Shown piece by piece: positions 1 through 7,039 of a stretch of 33,633 bases of DNA. Numbering within the stretch: position 1 is the stretch's first letter; each line of letters begins with the position of its first letter. The translations under genes were made by a program, and so were the position numbers. The stretch lies in assembly GCA_014376805.1 (NCBI GenBank), contig JACMQU010000082.1, positions 1 through 33,633 of the forward strand, given 5' to 3'. This DNA comes from Bacteroidia bacterium. Its GTDB lineage: Bacteria; Bacteroidota; Bacteroidia; UKL13-3. The notes under the pieces are model-generated. The model ran no database searches, was not told the DNA's origin, and was given only the letters and a program-made list of their open reading frames with translations.

Positions 1-54
1 ACTAATAAAATAGAAAATCAATCAGAATTAATTAACTAAACTTGTACTTGTGAA

Positions 55-1023
55 ATGGCAGAAAACACATTCATTTTTTCAGTTAACTTTAGTGGTCTAC
101 TTTGGCGCGGAATAGGTGGTCTAATTTGTACGGAATATGCAATGTGGTCAGACAACGACATTTCAACATTAAAGCTGACACCTTGGATTCCAGAAAAAAA
201 GGATATAGTTCATATAACTGAGAGCATATTTTCTCAAAAGAATTTTGAGGTATTTAAAGTTACATGGGATAAAATCGATGATTGGAATGCGGAAAAATAT
301 AAAAATCCCACCCAATATATGATAAAGAGGATGGACAAAATTGCATCGTATGCAGCACAAATAATGGAAGCAAAGAGTATTCACGGATTTGTTTATGCGG
401 CGCAAGATTATCCAGAATTACCTTTTTTGCCAAATTCATTAGTGATAGTCGGAATTAATCCATTTAAGGTGGCTAAAGATAACTACTTAATGAAAAAAAC
501 TGGATTAAGCCAATTCGAAGTAGGTAAGGTCCCAGACGAAGCGATAAATATATTGCAAATTATTCCTGAATTGGCCAATAAAGCTCAGGTTGTAAATGAA
601 GAAAACGAGTATTTCAATGATTTACTTATAACTTGGGATAATACTATTACAAAAATAGCATTCGATGTCGTCGAACTTATGACCTCAAATAGCATAAACA
701 AATCCTTTGAAAGAGGTTGGGGAGGAATGACATGGGAACAATTTCAGAAAAACATGCTGGAGGATGCTTTAGGATTTAATTATAGTGTGAGGGCAACAGG
801 TTTAATTCGGAAATTATTTGTAGATTATACTAAAGAGGATTATAAACATATATCGAAGTATGGATACGAAAGTCACCCTACTCTAAACCATGGAGATATC
901 CCTACTTTCATAGTGGATTATTTGAATAATCATTTCCACTTTAGAGAATTTTTGCTGAGATTATTTGATCCATATTATGAACTTAGGGATGATTTTGATG
1001 AGGATGAGGAAAACCATGAATAA
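55..1023 (+). CDS. Hypothetical protein, unrecognised (322 aa)
   Basis: I do not recognise this protein. It is a complete frame with an ATG start and a TAA stop. It has no signal peptide or membrane segment and looks cytosolic. It is rich in Trp, Tyr and Phe (for example the run ERGWGGMTWEQF near residue 220) and ends in an acidic tail (DDFDEDEENHE). No catalytic motif stands out. Only 54 nt precede it, so its promoter and upstream partner may lie outside the window; a sequence resembling a Bacteroidota -7 box (TAAACTTG) sits just before the start. It is separated from the papain-like gene by 700 nt containing repeat copy A, so it may not belong to the same module. The coding call is firm because of length and codon texture; the function is unknown. 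Confidence 0.8.
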   Translation: MAENTFIFSVNFSGLLWRGIGGLICTEYAMWSDNDISTLKLTPWIPEKKDIVHITESIFSQKNFEVFKVTWDKIDDWNAEKYKNPTQYMIKRMDKIASYAAQIMEAKSIHGFVYAAQDYPELPFLPNSLVIVGINPFKVAKDNYLMKKTGLSQFEVGKVPDEAINILQIIPELANKAQVVNEENEYFNDLLITWDNTITKIAFDVVELMTSNSINKSFERGWGGMTWEQFQKNMLEDALGFNYSVRATGLIRKLFVDYTKEDYKHISKYGYESHPTLNHGDIPTFIVDYLNNHFHFREFLLRLFDPYYELRDDFDEDEENHE

Positions 1024-1195
1024 ATTGGGTTTCTGCTATTGAATTCCGGAATATTTTCCAAGACCAAGAAGCGAAAAATAACTGAAAATGTCATTTAAAT
1101 GTACAATTCTCTTTTTGTTTATACCTAAACAAAGAAGGGGAGCTGGAAAAAATTACAATTTAGTGCGGCAATGTGCGATTCAATGCTATGGTTCC

Positions 1196-1372
1196 GACAT
1201 CCGAAATATCAGTTCGAATTCTTAGAGATCCATTAGAACTTTTGCCCAAGAGAACAAAAGTTATGCGTCTTTCGACCGCAGTAAACATAACCATCAACTC
1301 CTCAAAACTCCAAAACAAGCGGGCATTTTCCCACTCTAAAACTGCCCCCTCATTCGCCTGCATGCATATTAA
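1196..1372 (+). repeat. Dispersed direct repeat, copy A
   Basis: This stretch matches 7800-7976 in the same orientation over about 175 bp with small indels; by eye roughly 70% of positions agree. Shared blocks are GAATTC at 1216 and 7820, GAACTTTTGCCCAA at 1236 and 7840, CAAAAGT, CCTCAAA..CCAAAAC.AGCGGGCA, and ATTCGCCTGCATG. Both copies hold an identical 7-bp stem, ACTTTTG/CAAAAGT (here 1238-1244 with 1255-1261), around a 10-nt loop. Short frames across the element are not credible genes. The rest of 1024-1578 shows nothing I can name. Confidence 0.75.
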
Positions 1373-1550
1373 CTTAACTGTTTTACTTATTTTAAACGCA
1401 TTTAATGCGCATGTTAATTGTTGATTGCCAGGCAGGTGATATGCACATTATTAAGGCTTACGAGCTGTTTTGTAAACTACGCGTGTAATTTGTTGATTTT
1501 CATTACTTTGCATGATGATGGATTGGAGGAAAAGAAAGAAATTTCTCCTA

Positions 1551-1586
1551 TTTGATAGGTCTGTTCACAAATAGTTTGTATCTTTG
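1551..1586 (+). promoter_or_regulatory. Bacteroidota-type promoter for the papain-like gene
   Basis: TATCTTTG at 1579-1586 matches the -7 consensus TAnnTTTG exactly. A TTTG at 1551-1554 is the best -33 candidate but lies 24 nt away, longer than the usual 19-20. Transcription would start near 1593. Confidence 0.5.
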
Positions 1587-1639
1587 CCCCACTTTATTTA
1601 TAATTACATATTATACTTGTGTACAAATCAATCATTCAT

Positions 1640-1813
1640 ATGAGCAAACTACAAGCGTCAAACATCTTGATTAAAGATGCTAAGTTGTCTACATTAAAGC
1701 TTAGTGGCGCTGCTATCATGAAACAAGTTGATGAAACCAAACAAAAGCAAACAGCGGTTCTCAAGCTTAAGGAAGTGGATCAGGATCGTCTTAGGGTGGT
1801 TGTCCAACTCTAA
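1640..1813 (+). CDS. Small frame upstream of the papain-like gene; leader peptide or frameshifted N-terminus (57 aa)
   Basis: An ATG at 1640 sits about 47 nt after the predicted transcription start and opens a 57-codon frame. The product is Lys- and Gln-rich and looks like normal protein (MSKLQASNILIKDAKLSTLK at its start). It overlaps the beginning of the 553-aa frame by 86 nt in a different phase. Two readings are possible: a small separate protein, or the true N-terminus of the papain-like protein separated from it by a one-base shift just before the stop. I cannot decide between them. Confidence 0.35.
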   Translation: MSKLQASNILIKDAKLSTLKLSGAAIMKQVDETKQKQTAVLKLKEVDQDRLRVVVQL

Positions 1814-3389
1814 TAAGATTTCTAGTGTGCAAATTTTACCCTACTCAGAAGAAAATCTCGCATCAGCTTTAAGTAACAGTTATACTTCAAAAGAGGTAAT
1901 TGCCTCTAAGAATCATTTCAGTTATTTAAGAGCTTATTTGAATAGTCATGAAATTGCTGCCAAGACTATAGTCATAGAAGAAGAGTATATTAGCAAAGAT
2001 TACTTGCATGATTATGCCTCGTATTATGCCTATTGTTTTGAGGAATATCCAAAGTTTTGTAAGCGGGTGCATTTCTTTGATAATGTTTTCACGGAGGATG
2101 AATTCAAGGAGGTTATATTAAGTTCTGAAAATGATAAAACAGAGTTTTGGAATCATTATCTTGGTTTTATTGTTGTTAAACCTATTCCTGTTACTGTCTT
2201 AGGATATACAATTCTAAAAATCTATCCTAACAGTCAAGATTTTGATAGTAGAAATTTTTGGGGAGTCCGTGATTATTCCGTGCACTTTTATGGTAATGAA
2301 ATAAAGATAAAATCATTAGCATTTCAAGAGCAAGATAGCGTTTTAGCGGCTTGTGCAACTACCGCTATATGGTCAATGCTAAATAAAGCAGCAGTTGATT
2401 TCCATACAACATTAAAATCTCCTAGTCAGATAACAAAAGACGCAGATAATGTGTCAACGGATGGAAGTAGATTGTTTCCTAATAAGGGACTTAATATTAT
2501 TCAAATATGTCAAGCGATTTTTAATTCAGGGTTAGTTTCGGAAGTGAAACAGCCAGATTATATAGTAAGAGACGAAGAAGGGAATGTTATCGTAAGATAT
2601 GTTTCTCATCAATACTTGAAAAAGCTCTTAAACGCGTATTCGCCAATTGGTATTCCTATAATTTTAGTGATTAGAGTGCCTAATGGAGGAGTTCACGGTT
2701 TACATGCAATTACTGTATCTGGATTTAAACAAAATGCCCCAGTTTTATCTGAACCCCAGGAGGAAATAAGTTGGCTTTCTGACAACATTACAAAGTTCTA
2801 TGCCCATGATGACCAGTGGGGACCTTTCGCTAGGGTTGGGTTTGCAGAGGATGCAGCAGGGCTAATCACAGAATGGACGCTATTAGATGCTGAACAGCAG
2901 TTTACGTATGTTACACATGTTATAGTTCCCGTTTATCCCAAAATCAGGATTTCGTATGAAAATATTGAGGTTATAGTATTAGGCCTTGATAGAATATTAA
3001 GCAGTTTTTTTGACAAACAAATTATTGCTGATCTTGCTTGGGATATTAAGGTTGAGTTTTCTGAAAATGTGAAAAGCCAGATTAAAAATTCCAGTTTAGA
3101 TGATACAGACAAAGTTGATTTTTTAACGCGCAGTATGCCTAAATACCTATGGGTTGCCTCATGTTATATTTCTACCTATAAAGTGTTTGATTTTACATTT
3201 GATGCGACAAATGTTAGTAACGGAATGATGGGTACACACCTGATTTGTTATTTGCCAAATGACATTAAATCTTTTCTCATTGAATTTCTTAAAAATAATG
3301 AAGAGAATTTTCACGTGTTATTCCCACACCGCAATAGCAATAACTATTATCATTTCATAATCGAAGAGCTTTCCAAGAAATGCAATTAG
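1728..3389 (+). CDS. Papain-like-fold protein, putative cysteine peptidase (553 aa)
   Basis: The middle of the protein carries the ordered signature of a papain/C39-type fold: Gln200 or Gln202 followed by a small-residue helix start with Cys209 (DSVLAACATTAIW), then His326 in GVHGLHAITVSGF, then Asp361/Asp362 in YAHDDQWG. I infer a Cys-His-Asp catalytic set; no family is recognised by name. The flanking regions (about 30-190 and 390-553) match nothing I know. There is no signal peptide, so action in the cytosol is likely. It converges on the ubiquitin-like operon with a 6-nt gap and no terminator between them, so it may be a partner or effector of that system. The start is uncertain: the first ~24 residues overlap a 57-codon frame beginning at 1640 that follows the promoter better, so an upstream start joined by a frameshift near 1800-1813 is possible. 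Confidence 0.75.
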   Translation: MMKPNKSKQRFSSLRKWIRIVLGWLSNSNKISSVQILPYSEENLASALSNSYTSKEVIASKNHFSYLRAYLNSHEIAAKTIVIEEEYISKDYLHDYASYYAYCFEEYPKFCKRVHFFDNVFTEDEFKEVILSSENDKTEFWNHYLGFIVVKPIPVTVLGYTILKIYPNSQDFDSRNFWGVRDYSVHFYGNEIKIKSLAFQEQDSVLAACATTAIWSMLNKAAVDFHTTLKSPSQITKDADNVSTDGSRLFPNKGLNIIQICQAIFNSGLVSEVKQPDYIVRDEEGNVIVRYVSHQYLKKLLNAYSPIGIPIILVIRVPNGGVHGLHAITVSGFKQNAPVLSEPQEEISWLSDNITKFYAHDDQWGPFARVGFAEDAAGLITEWTLLDAEQQFTYVTHVIVPVYPKIRISYENIEVIVLGLDRILSSFFDKQIIADLAWDIKVEFSENVKSQIKNSSLDDTDKVDFLTRSMPKYLWVASCYISTYKVFDFTFDATNVSNGMMGTHLICYLPNDIKSFLIEFLKNNEENFHVLFPHRNSNNYYHFIIEELSKKCN

Positions 3390-3395
3390 CCAACA

Positions 3396-3722
3396 TTATA
3401 CCCAAACTACTTTTCCTTTCTTAACAAAGAAATGGCTTTTACATCCTGTTTTTCTCCATAGGGAAGGATGCAGCGTTATTTTTTTTTCACCGCCAATTTT
3501 ATACGTCCAACATGGATGTTGTTCTTCAATAAAATTGATATAAAGGTGTTCTTTACATCCACAGGGACATAACATAACTCCCTGCCAATGGTAACCTTTA
3601 TTACCTACAATGTAGATCTTACCTGAACTTATACTTTCAGGTACGTCATCTACAAACTTATATTTGTATAAGTCATCGTGCTTGATTAAGCCTAATAACC
3701 AGTTAAACAGCCTTTTCAACAT
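3396..3722 (-). CDS. DUF6527-like Cys-rich protein (108 aa)
   Basis: This small protein has the layout of the DUF6527 family, found in bacterial operons with multi-ubiquitin, E1 and JAB proteins. It has a Cys cluster CPCGC (Cys52, Cys54, Cys56), a further Cys71 in HPCW, and Cys94/His97 near the C-terminus (TGCKSHFF). This is a likely zinc-binding site. The Gly-Tyr-His-Trp turn before the first cluster and the GKVVWV end fit the family as I know it. The start codon overlaps the end of the JAB-E1 gene by 20 nt, so the two are probably translationally coupled and this is the last gene of the operon. Its role is not established to my knowledge; a metal-stabilised adaptor or substrate-recognition part is a guess. 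Confidence 0.75.
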   Translation of the reverse strand: MLKRLFNWLLGLIKHDDLYKYKFVDDVPESISSGKIYIVGNKGYHWQGVMLCPCGCKEHLYINFIEEQHPCWTYKIGGEKKITLHPSLWRKTGCKSHFFVKKGKVVWV

Positions 3723-5097
3723 TACTTAATTCAGGGTTATTTAAAAGTGGTTCAATATCTCCTTTGCCAACAAGCTTAGAAAAATAGCTGCAGGGCTCAT
3801 TAAAGGATTCTCCGTACATAACGCAGTCGCCAAACAAAATGCTCACAAAATCTATCTGGGAGTTTTCTATGTTACGATAAGGATGGATTCTTGCAAGAAA
3901 CTCGTTTGCTGCCGTGGCTGCTACCTGCATATTAATTGTTATAACAGCAGGGCTTGATTCTTCAACTTCAACAAGATATTGATTTCGTTCAAACTCCTCC
4001 TTATTTAACCTTTTTACTCCCGCAGATCGGAGATTTTCTAAGTCGTATTGTCCACGACTCAAAAGACTAGACCCTCCTGGTTGTATATAATGAACGGAAC
4101 CAAAAATTCCATTGATGCCACCTTTTCCATCAGCAACTAATTTAACACCCATATCCAAAAGGGGGACAATGTAATACGAAGAGATAAGGCTTAATTGATG
4201 ACGCGCTTCAACGCCAGCTCTATCGACACAAGAGAATAACACATCACAGCTTGCAAGCTTTTTAATGATGTCATAATGGGATGTTGTTGAAGCAAATGTT
4301 GTTACAATAGTGCCAAATCCAGTCTTTTCAACCTCTCGTTTCATTACGTCAACTTTCAGAGCTTTATTTTTAGCATCCTCAAGAGTTGAGCCTACAATCC
4401 TATTAAGGTTGAGCATATCTATAAAATCTGGATCGCACAAAACAAGCTCACCGACTCCCAACCTTTTTAATTGCTCTATTGTAGGGCTTCCTGTACCAGA
4501 GCAACCTATTACACCTATCCTCATTTTGCTTAGCATTTGAATAGTTTGCTTGCCGAATGTTTGAATATTGCGAATCTGTATGTCTTCATTCAGTTCCGTT
4601 TCTTCAGAATAGTACCAATTCAAAATATTATCGCCTGCAACAGAAATTTGCCTGATAGGTTGTGGTTTAATATCACCATAAAACACGCGTCCAAACATTC
4701 TTCCGTCAGGCAACATTATGCAACTGGCATGAGGTTGATAGTTGTTTAAATAAGCATGAATACTTGTAAACAGGTTAAAATCCGATTGGTTATCCAAATC
4801 GGAAAATCTTTCGTAACCTGTTGGATGGCAATGAATCTTTAATAGTGCAGATCCATCTTTAGCTGCCTTTTCAAGGAGTGGATTTATTACATCAGTTGGC
4901 CAACTTATAAACTCCTCTCTGCGTACATGGCATACATCATAAGGGATTAGCAATAATTCTTTCACCAAAAGCACTTGCTCCCCGTCATATAAGCTTCTGC
5001 CACATAAGGCAACGGCAACGGCCTCCTTTCCATCTCCAGGGAAAAGATGATTTTTAAGCTGTTGATAATAAATACCTGATATTCTTAGTTTGTTCAT
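3703..5097 (-). CDS. JAB deubiquitinase-like / E1 ThiF-like fusion protein (464 aa)
   Basis: This is a two-domain enzyme of a bacterial ubiquitin-like pathway. Residues about 1-145 form a Prok-JAB (JAMM) isopeptidase domain: Glu25, then HxHP at His89/His91, Ser99, and Asp102 exactly ten residues after His91 (the H-x-H-x10-D pattern), so the zinc site is intact. Residues about 175-420 form a ThiF/E1 adenylating domain with the ATP loop GCSGTGSP (198-205), Asp222 and NLNR (230-233). The E1 should adenylate the C-terminus of a ubiquitin-like partner, and the JAB part should process or remove it. Oddly, the position where ThiF/E1 relatives usually show CLxC reads SLLS (Ser344-Ser347), so the usual cysteine is missing. 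The gene lies 7 nt after the Ubl-E2 gene and overlaps the DUF6527 gene. Confidence 0.88.
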   Translation of the reverse strand: MNKLRISGIYYQQLKNHLFPGDGKEAVAVALCGRSLYDGEQVLLVKELLLIPYDVCHVRREEFISWPTDVINPLLEKAAKDGSALLKIHCHPTGYERFSDLDNQSDFNLFTSIHAYLNNYQPHASCIMLPDGRMFGRVFYGDIKPQPIRQISVAGDNILNWYYSEETELNEDIQIRNIQTFGKQTIQMLSKMRIGVIGCSGTGSPTIEQLKRLGVGELVLCDPDFIDMLNLNRIVGSTLEDAKNKALKVDVMKREVEKTGFGTIVTTFASTTSHYDIIKKLASCDVLFSCVDRAGVEARHQLSLISSYYIVPLLDMGVKLVADGKGGINGIFGSVHYIQPGGSSLLSRGQYDLENLRSAGVKRLNKEEFERNQYLVEVEESSPAVITINMQVAATAANEFLARIHPYRNIENSQIDFVSILFGDCVMYGESFNEPCSYFSKLVGKGDIEPLLNNPELSNVEKAV

Positions 5098-5104
5098 GGG
5101 CTTA

Positions 5105-6256
5105 TCATTTTAAATCGTTTAATAACCAGTTGTCAACAAGACTTAAATGTGTAGAAACATTATCTACGCCCGGAATCCAGTCTCCTGATCTCCTGTGTCT
5201 TGACCATTGCTGAAAATCCTTGCTGTCAATAGGCAGATTTGATATCGCATTAATAGCACGTCCGGAATTTTTTTGAAGTGCAGGGTGGAAATAAGCCATA
5301 TCAATTTGGGCAGCATCATAGTGAGGAGGGATTCGTAAAGCAACAGTTGCCTTAAGAACATTGTAACCTTCAGGAATTGGGTAATCATGTATTATTAACC
5401 ATGTTGTCCCATTCTCTAACAGGGTCTCCCAAAGGAGACCCTGTTTATCTAAAAATTCGACATCTTCTTGTGGTAAAGAAAAGGTTCTTCTAACACCTCT
5501 TCCATCGTCCTGTGTTTTTGGTTGCACGACAAAGCGAAGAAGGCATCTTTCTGTTAGATCAATCACATTTTCCGGTTTAAGAGTGATCGGTTTAGAATCA
5601 TTACTTAAAAACTTCAGGACATTGAAGTCTTTAGCATGTGCGTTATTACCCTTGGCAATTTTCACGATCTCCTCAAATGAAATGAATGGCTTTTCCCAAT
5701 CTTTAACGACCTTATCGACCTTCACCTGATAAATCCTTGAAATAGGTACTTCCTTACAGCTTTTGCCATACTCTTCAATGTTGACTACATCAACCCATTT
5801 TGCAGAGACGAATCTCATTCCAGTACAAACCATTTTAATTGGCTTCTCCGGAGTGTAGGCAAAATTGATCTTGCTTTCATCCAGATTATGCAGAATTAAA
5901 TAATGGTTAGCCGGATTAATGCCTGCAAGTTTGAGGATTTCGGTCGGTGTGAGTGCCTTTTCTTCTGTAGTTTCAGGCTCATCATTTACGAAATAATTAA
6001 ACACCTCTGGCTCTTTAGTAATGAATCGTTCGATACCAGCATCAGACAGATCAACGATCTCGTCAAGGCTGATTTTTTCAAACTCGCATCCTTTGAGCTT
6101 TTGGTATAAGGTATAACATTGAGGCGGCTCAAGACAAGCCTCTTTTAAAATTTGCAACCCTGACACTTTGGGTTCCTTAAAAGCGATTTCAATTTCATTT
6201 ACTATCGCTACATAAATACGGGGCTTAGTATGCCCGCTTTTTTCTTCTTCTTTCAT
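5105..6256 (-). CDS. Triple ubiquitin-like domain / E2-like fusion protein (383 aa)
   Basis: Three repeats of a ubiquitin-like (multiubiquitin-type) fold can be traced at about residues 12-81, 86-152 and 174-246. Each has two strands, then a helix such as SGLQILKEA, TPTEILKLAG or SFEEIVKIAKG, then a closing strand ending near RF. Residues about 256-383 resemble the prokaryotic E2 family E: it opens LPQEDVEFLDKQG, continues with WLIIHDYPIPEGY and RIPPHYDAAQIDMAYFHPAL (the E2-like YP..HP core), and ends W-IPG-THLSLVDNWL. The E2 part contains no cysteine at all; the last Cys is Cys238, in the third Ubl. The ubiquitin-like units have no free C-terminal Gly-Gly, but the linker to E2 has Gly252-Arg-Gly254, a possible processing point. 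It is the first gene of the operon and has a predicted promoter about 300 nt upstream. Confidence 0.85.
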   Translation of the reverse strand: MKEEEKSGHTKPRIYVAIVNEIEIAFKEPKVSGLQILKEACLEPPQCYTLYQKLKGCEFEKISLDEIVDLSDAGIERFITKEPEVFNYFVNDEPETTEEKALTPTEILKLAGINPANHYLILHNLDESKINFAYTPEKPIKMVCTGMRFVSAKWVDVVNIEEYGKSCKEVPISRIYQVKVDKVVKDWEKPFISFEEIVKIAKGNNAHAKDFNVLKFLSNDSKPITLKPENVIDLTERCLLRFVVQPKTQDDGRGVRRTFSLPQEDVEFLDKQGLLWETLLENGTTWLIIHDYPIPEGYNVLKATVALRIPPHYDAAQIDMAYFHPALQKNSGRAINAISNLPIDSKDFQQWSRHRRSGDWIPGVDNVSTHLSLVDNWLLNDLK

Positions 6257-6286
6257 TGTTTTTGGTATAAATTAATAATAATACAA

Positions 6287-6326
6287 GGCCTCCCCTTTTG
6301 GGAGATTAGGACACAGCGTTGCGCTG
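6287..6326. other. Hairpins in the leader of the ubiquitin-like operon
   Basis: Two perfect short stems lie in the predicted 5' leader: CTCCC/GGGAG at 6290-6294 with 6300-6304, and CAGCG/CGCTG at 6314-6318 with 6322-6326. The first is only about 35 nt from the start codon at 6256 and could affect initiation. No known riboswitch is recognised. Confidence 0.35.
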
Positions 6327-6419
6327 GATTTGAGAGTTTTACGACTTCCTTTTTTGCCTTGCTTTTTATTAATTTGTCACACCAAGAAGAGAGCGTTATA
6401 AGAAAATGATTTTCTTTAG

Positions 6420-6450
6420 CTTGTAATTTAGAAACGGGTGCCTATATTTG
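6420..6450 (+). promoter_or_regulatory. Promoter of the putative small RNA
   Basis: TATATTTG at 6443-6450 matches the -7 consensus exactly, with CTTG (one mismatch to TTTG) 19 nt upstream at 6420-6423. Transcription would begin near 6457. There is no gene on this strand before the terminator at 6510-6540. Confidence 0.55.
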
Positions 6451-6456
6451 AATAAC

Positions 6457-6540
6457 GACAATCAAATACGAACAGGGTGCAAACCTGTTGGATCCATTTG
6501 AAAATTACAAAGCTGAGTAGTTCGCTACTTGGCTTTTTTT
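6457..6540 (+). ncRNA. Putative small RNA (about 84 nt) in the ubiquitin-like/XRE intergenic region
   Basis: The call rests on three signals in the right order and strand: a near-consensus promoter, an internal stem AACAGG/CCTGTT (6471-6476 with 6484-6489, 7-nt loop), and a strong intrinsic terminator. No reading frame of note lies within. It matches no RNA family I know. The ubiquitin-like operon's own predicted promoter (6554-6585, minus) places this RNA fully antisense to that operon's leader, so it could control its transcription or translation; that is inference. Confidence 0.5.
6510..6540 (+). terminator. Intrinsic terminator of the putative small RNA
   Basis: An 11-bp stem (6510-6520 with 6525-6535, two G-U pairs) is capped by a UUCG tetraloop and runs into seven T residues ending at 6540. 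This is a textbook rho-independent terminator on the plus strand. On the minus strand the T tract is weak. Confidence 0.8.
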
Positions 6541-6553
6541 ATTTTAGCTGACG

Positions 6554-6585
6554 CAAATATATGACGGACTTTTCATTTAAACAAA
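6554..6585 (-). promoter_or_regulatory. Promoter of the ubiquitin-like operon
   Basis: On the minus strand TTTG (6585-6582), exactly 20 nt, then TATATTTG (6561-6554) fits the Bacteroidota -33/-7 consensus with no mismatch. The start point would be near 6547, giving a leader of about 290 nt before the ATG at 6256, unusually long. Confidence 0.6.
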
Positions 6586-6612
6586 ATAATCTTACAAATT
6601 AAAATAATATAT

Positions 6613-6627
6613 GTAAGTGTCACTTAC
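6613..6627. promoter_or_regulatory. Palindromic operator GTAAGTGTCACTTAC
   Basis: A perfect 7-bp inverted repeat with a 1-nt centre lies directly upstream of the -33 region of the XRE gene. Its size and place suit autoregulation by the XRE protein. It also lies about 30 nt behind the ubiquitin-like operon promoter, so both directions could be controlled. Confidence 0.6.
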
Positions 6628-6630
6628 GTA

Positions 6631-6660
6631 ATTGATATTAACATATTTTTATTATCTTTG
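6631..6660 (+). promoter_or_regulatory. Promoter of the XRE-ImmA pair
   Basis: TATCTTTG at 6653-6660 is an exact -7 match; ATTG at 6631-6634, 18 nt upstream, is a one-mismatch -33. The start codon at 6681 follows after a leader of about 14 nt. Confidence 0.6.
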
Positions 6661-6680
6661 TATAAGAAACAGACAATAAT

Positions 6681-7031
6681 ATGCTAAGCAAGGAACAACA
6701 GGATATTTTCTACAAAAAGTTAGGAGATAATATTAAAGCTACCCGGGGGGATAAGTTTGTTCAAGATGAATTAGCTAATAGGACAGGATTAAGTAGAATA
6801 TCAATTGTAAATATTGAACAGGGAAAGCAAAAGGTTCAATTGCACACTTTGGTAGAGATAGCAGCACTCTTGAAAGTACAGTTATCTGAAATTATTCCCC
6901 CTTTAGATGATTTAAAAGTAATTGACTCAAAAGTTGAAAAGATAATTCAGAAAGAAGTTGAGCAGTTTCAAGATGTTGAGAATGTAGGTTCCATCTTAAG
7001 AGATTTCTTGAAGCTATCCCAATCAAAATAA
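6681..7031 (+). CDS. XRE/Cro-C1-family transcriptional regulator (116 aa)
   Basis: Residues about 12-72 form an HTH_3/XRE DNA-binding domain: the run DELANRTGLSRISIVNIEQG carries the second and third helices, and LHTLVEIAALLKV the fourth. The C-terminal third is a charged helix (EKIIQKEVEQF), probably for dimerisation or contact with the partner peptidase. It is 8 nt upstream of an ImmA/IrrE-type peptidase gene, the classic pairing in mobile elements and defence islands where the peptidase cleaves or inactivates the repressor. The palindrome at 6613-6627 is its likely operator. I infer that it represses itself and perhaps the divergent ubiquitin-like operon. Confidence 0.88.
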   Translation: MLSKEQQDIFYKKLGDNIKATRGDKFVQDELANRTGLSRISIVNIEQGKQKVQLHTLVEIAALLKVQLSEIIPPLDDLKVIDSKVEKIIQKEVEQFQDVENVGSILRDFLKLSQSK

Positions 7032-7039
7032 TTAGTAAT

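Noticed and set aside
1160..1424. Short frames on both strands across repeat copy A as genes
   Set aside because: They coincide with a non-coding dispersed repeat, and the matching frame in copy B is not preserved as a protein of the same length.
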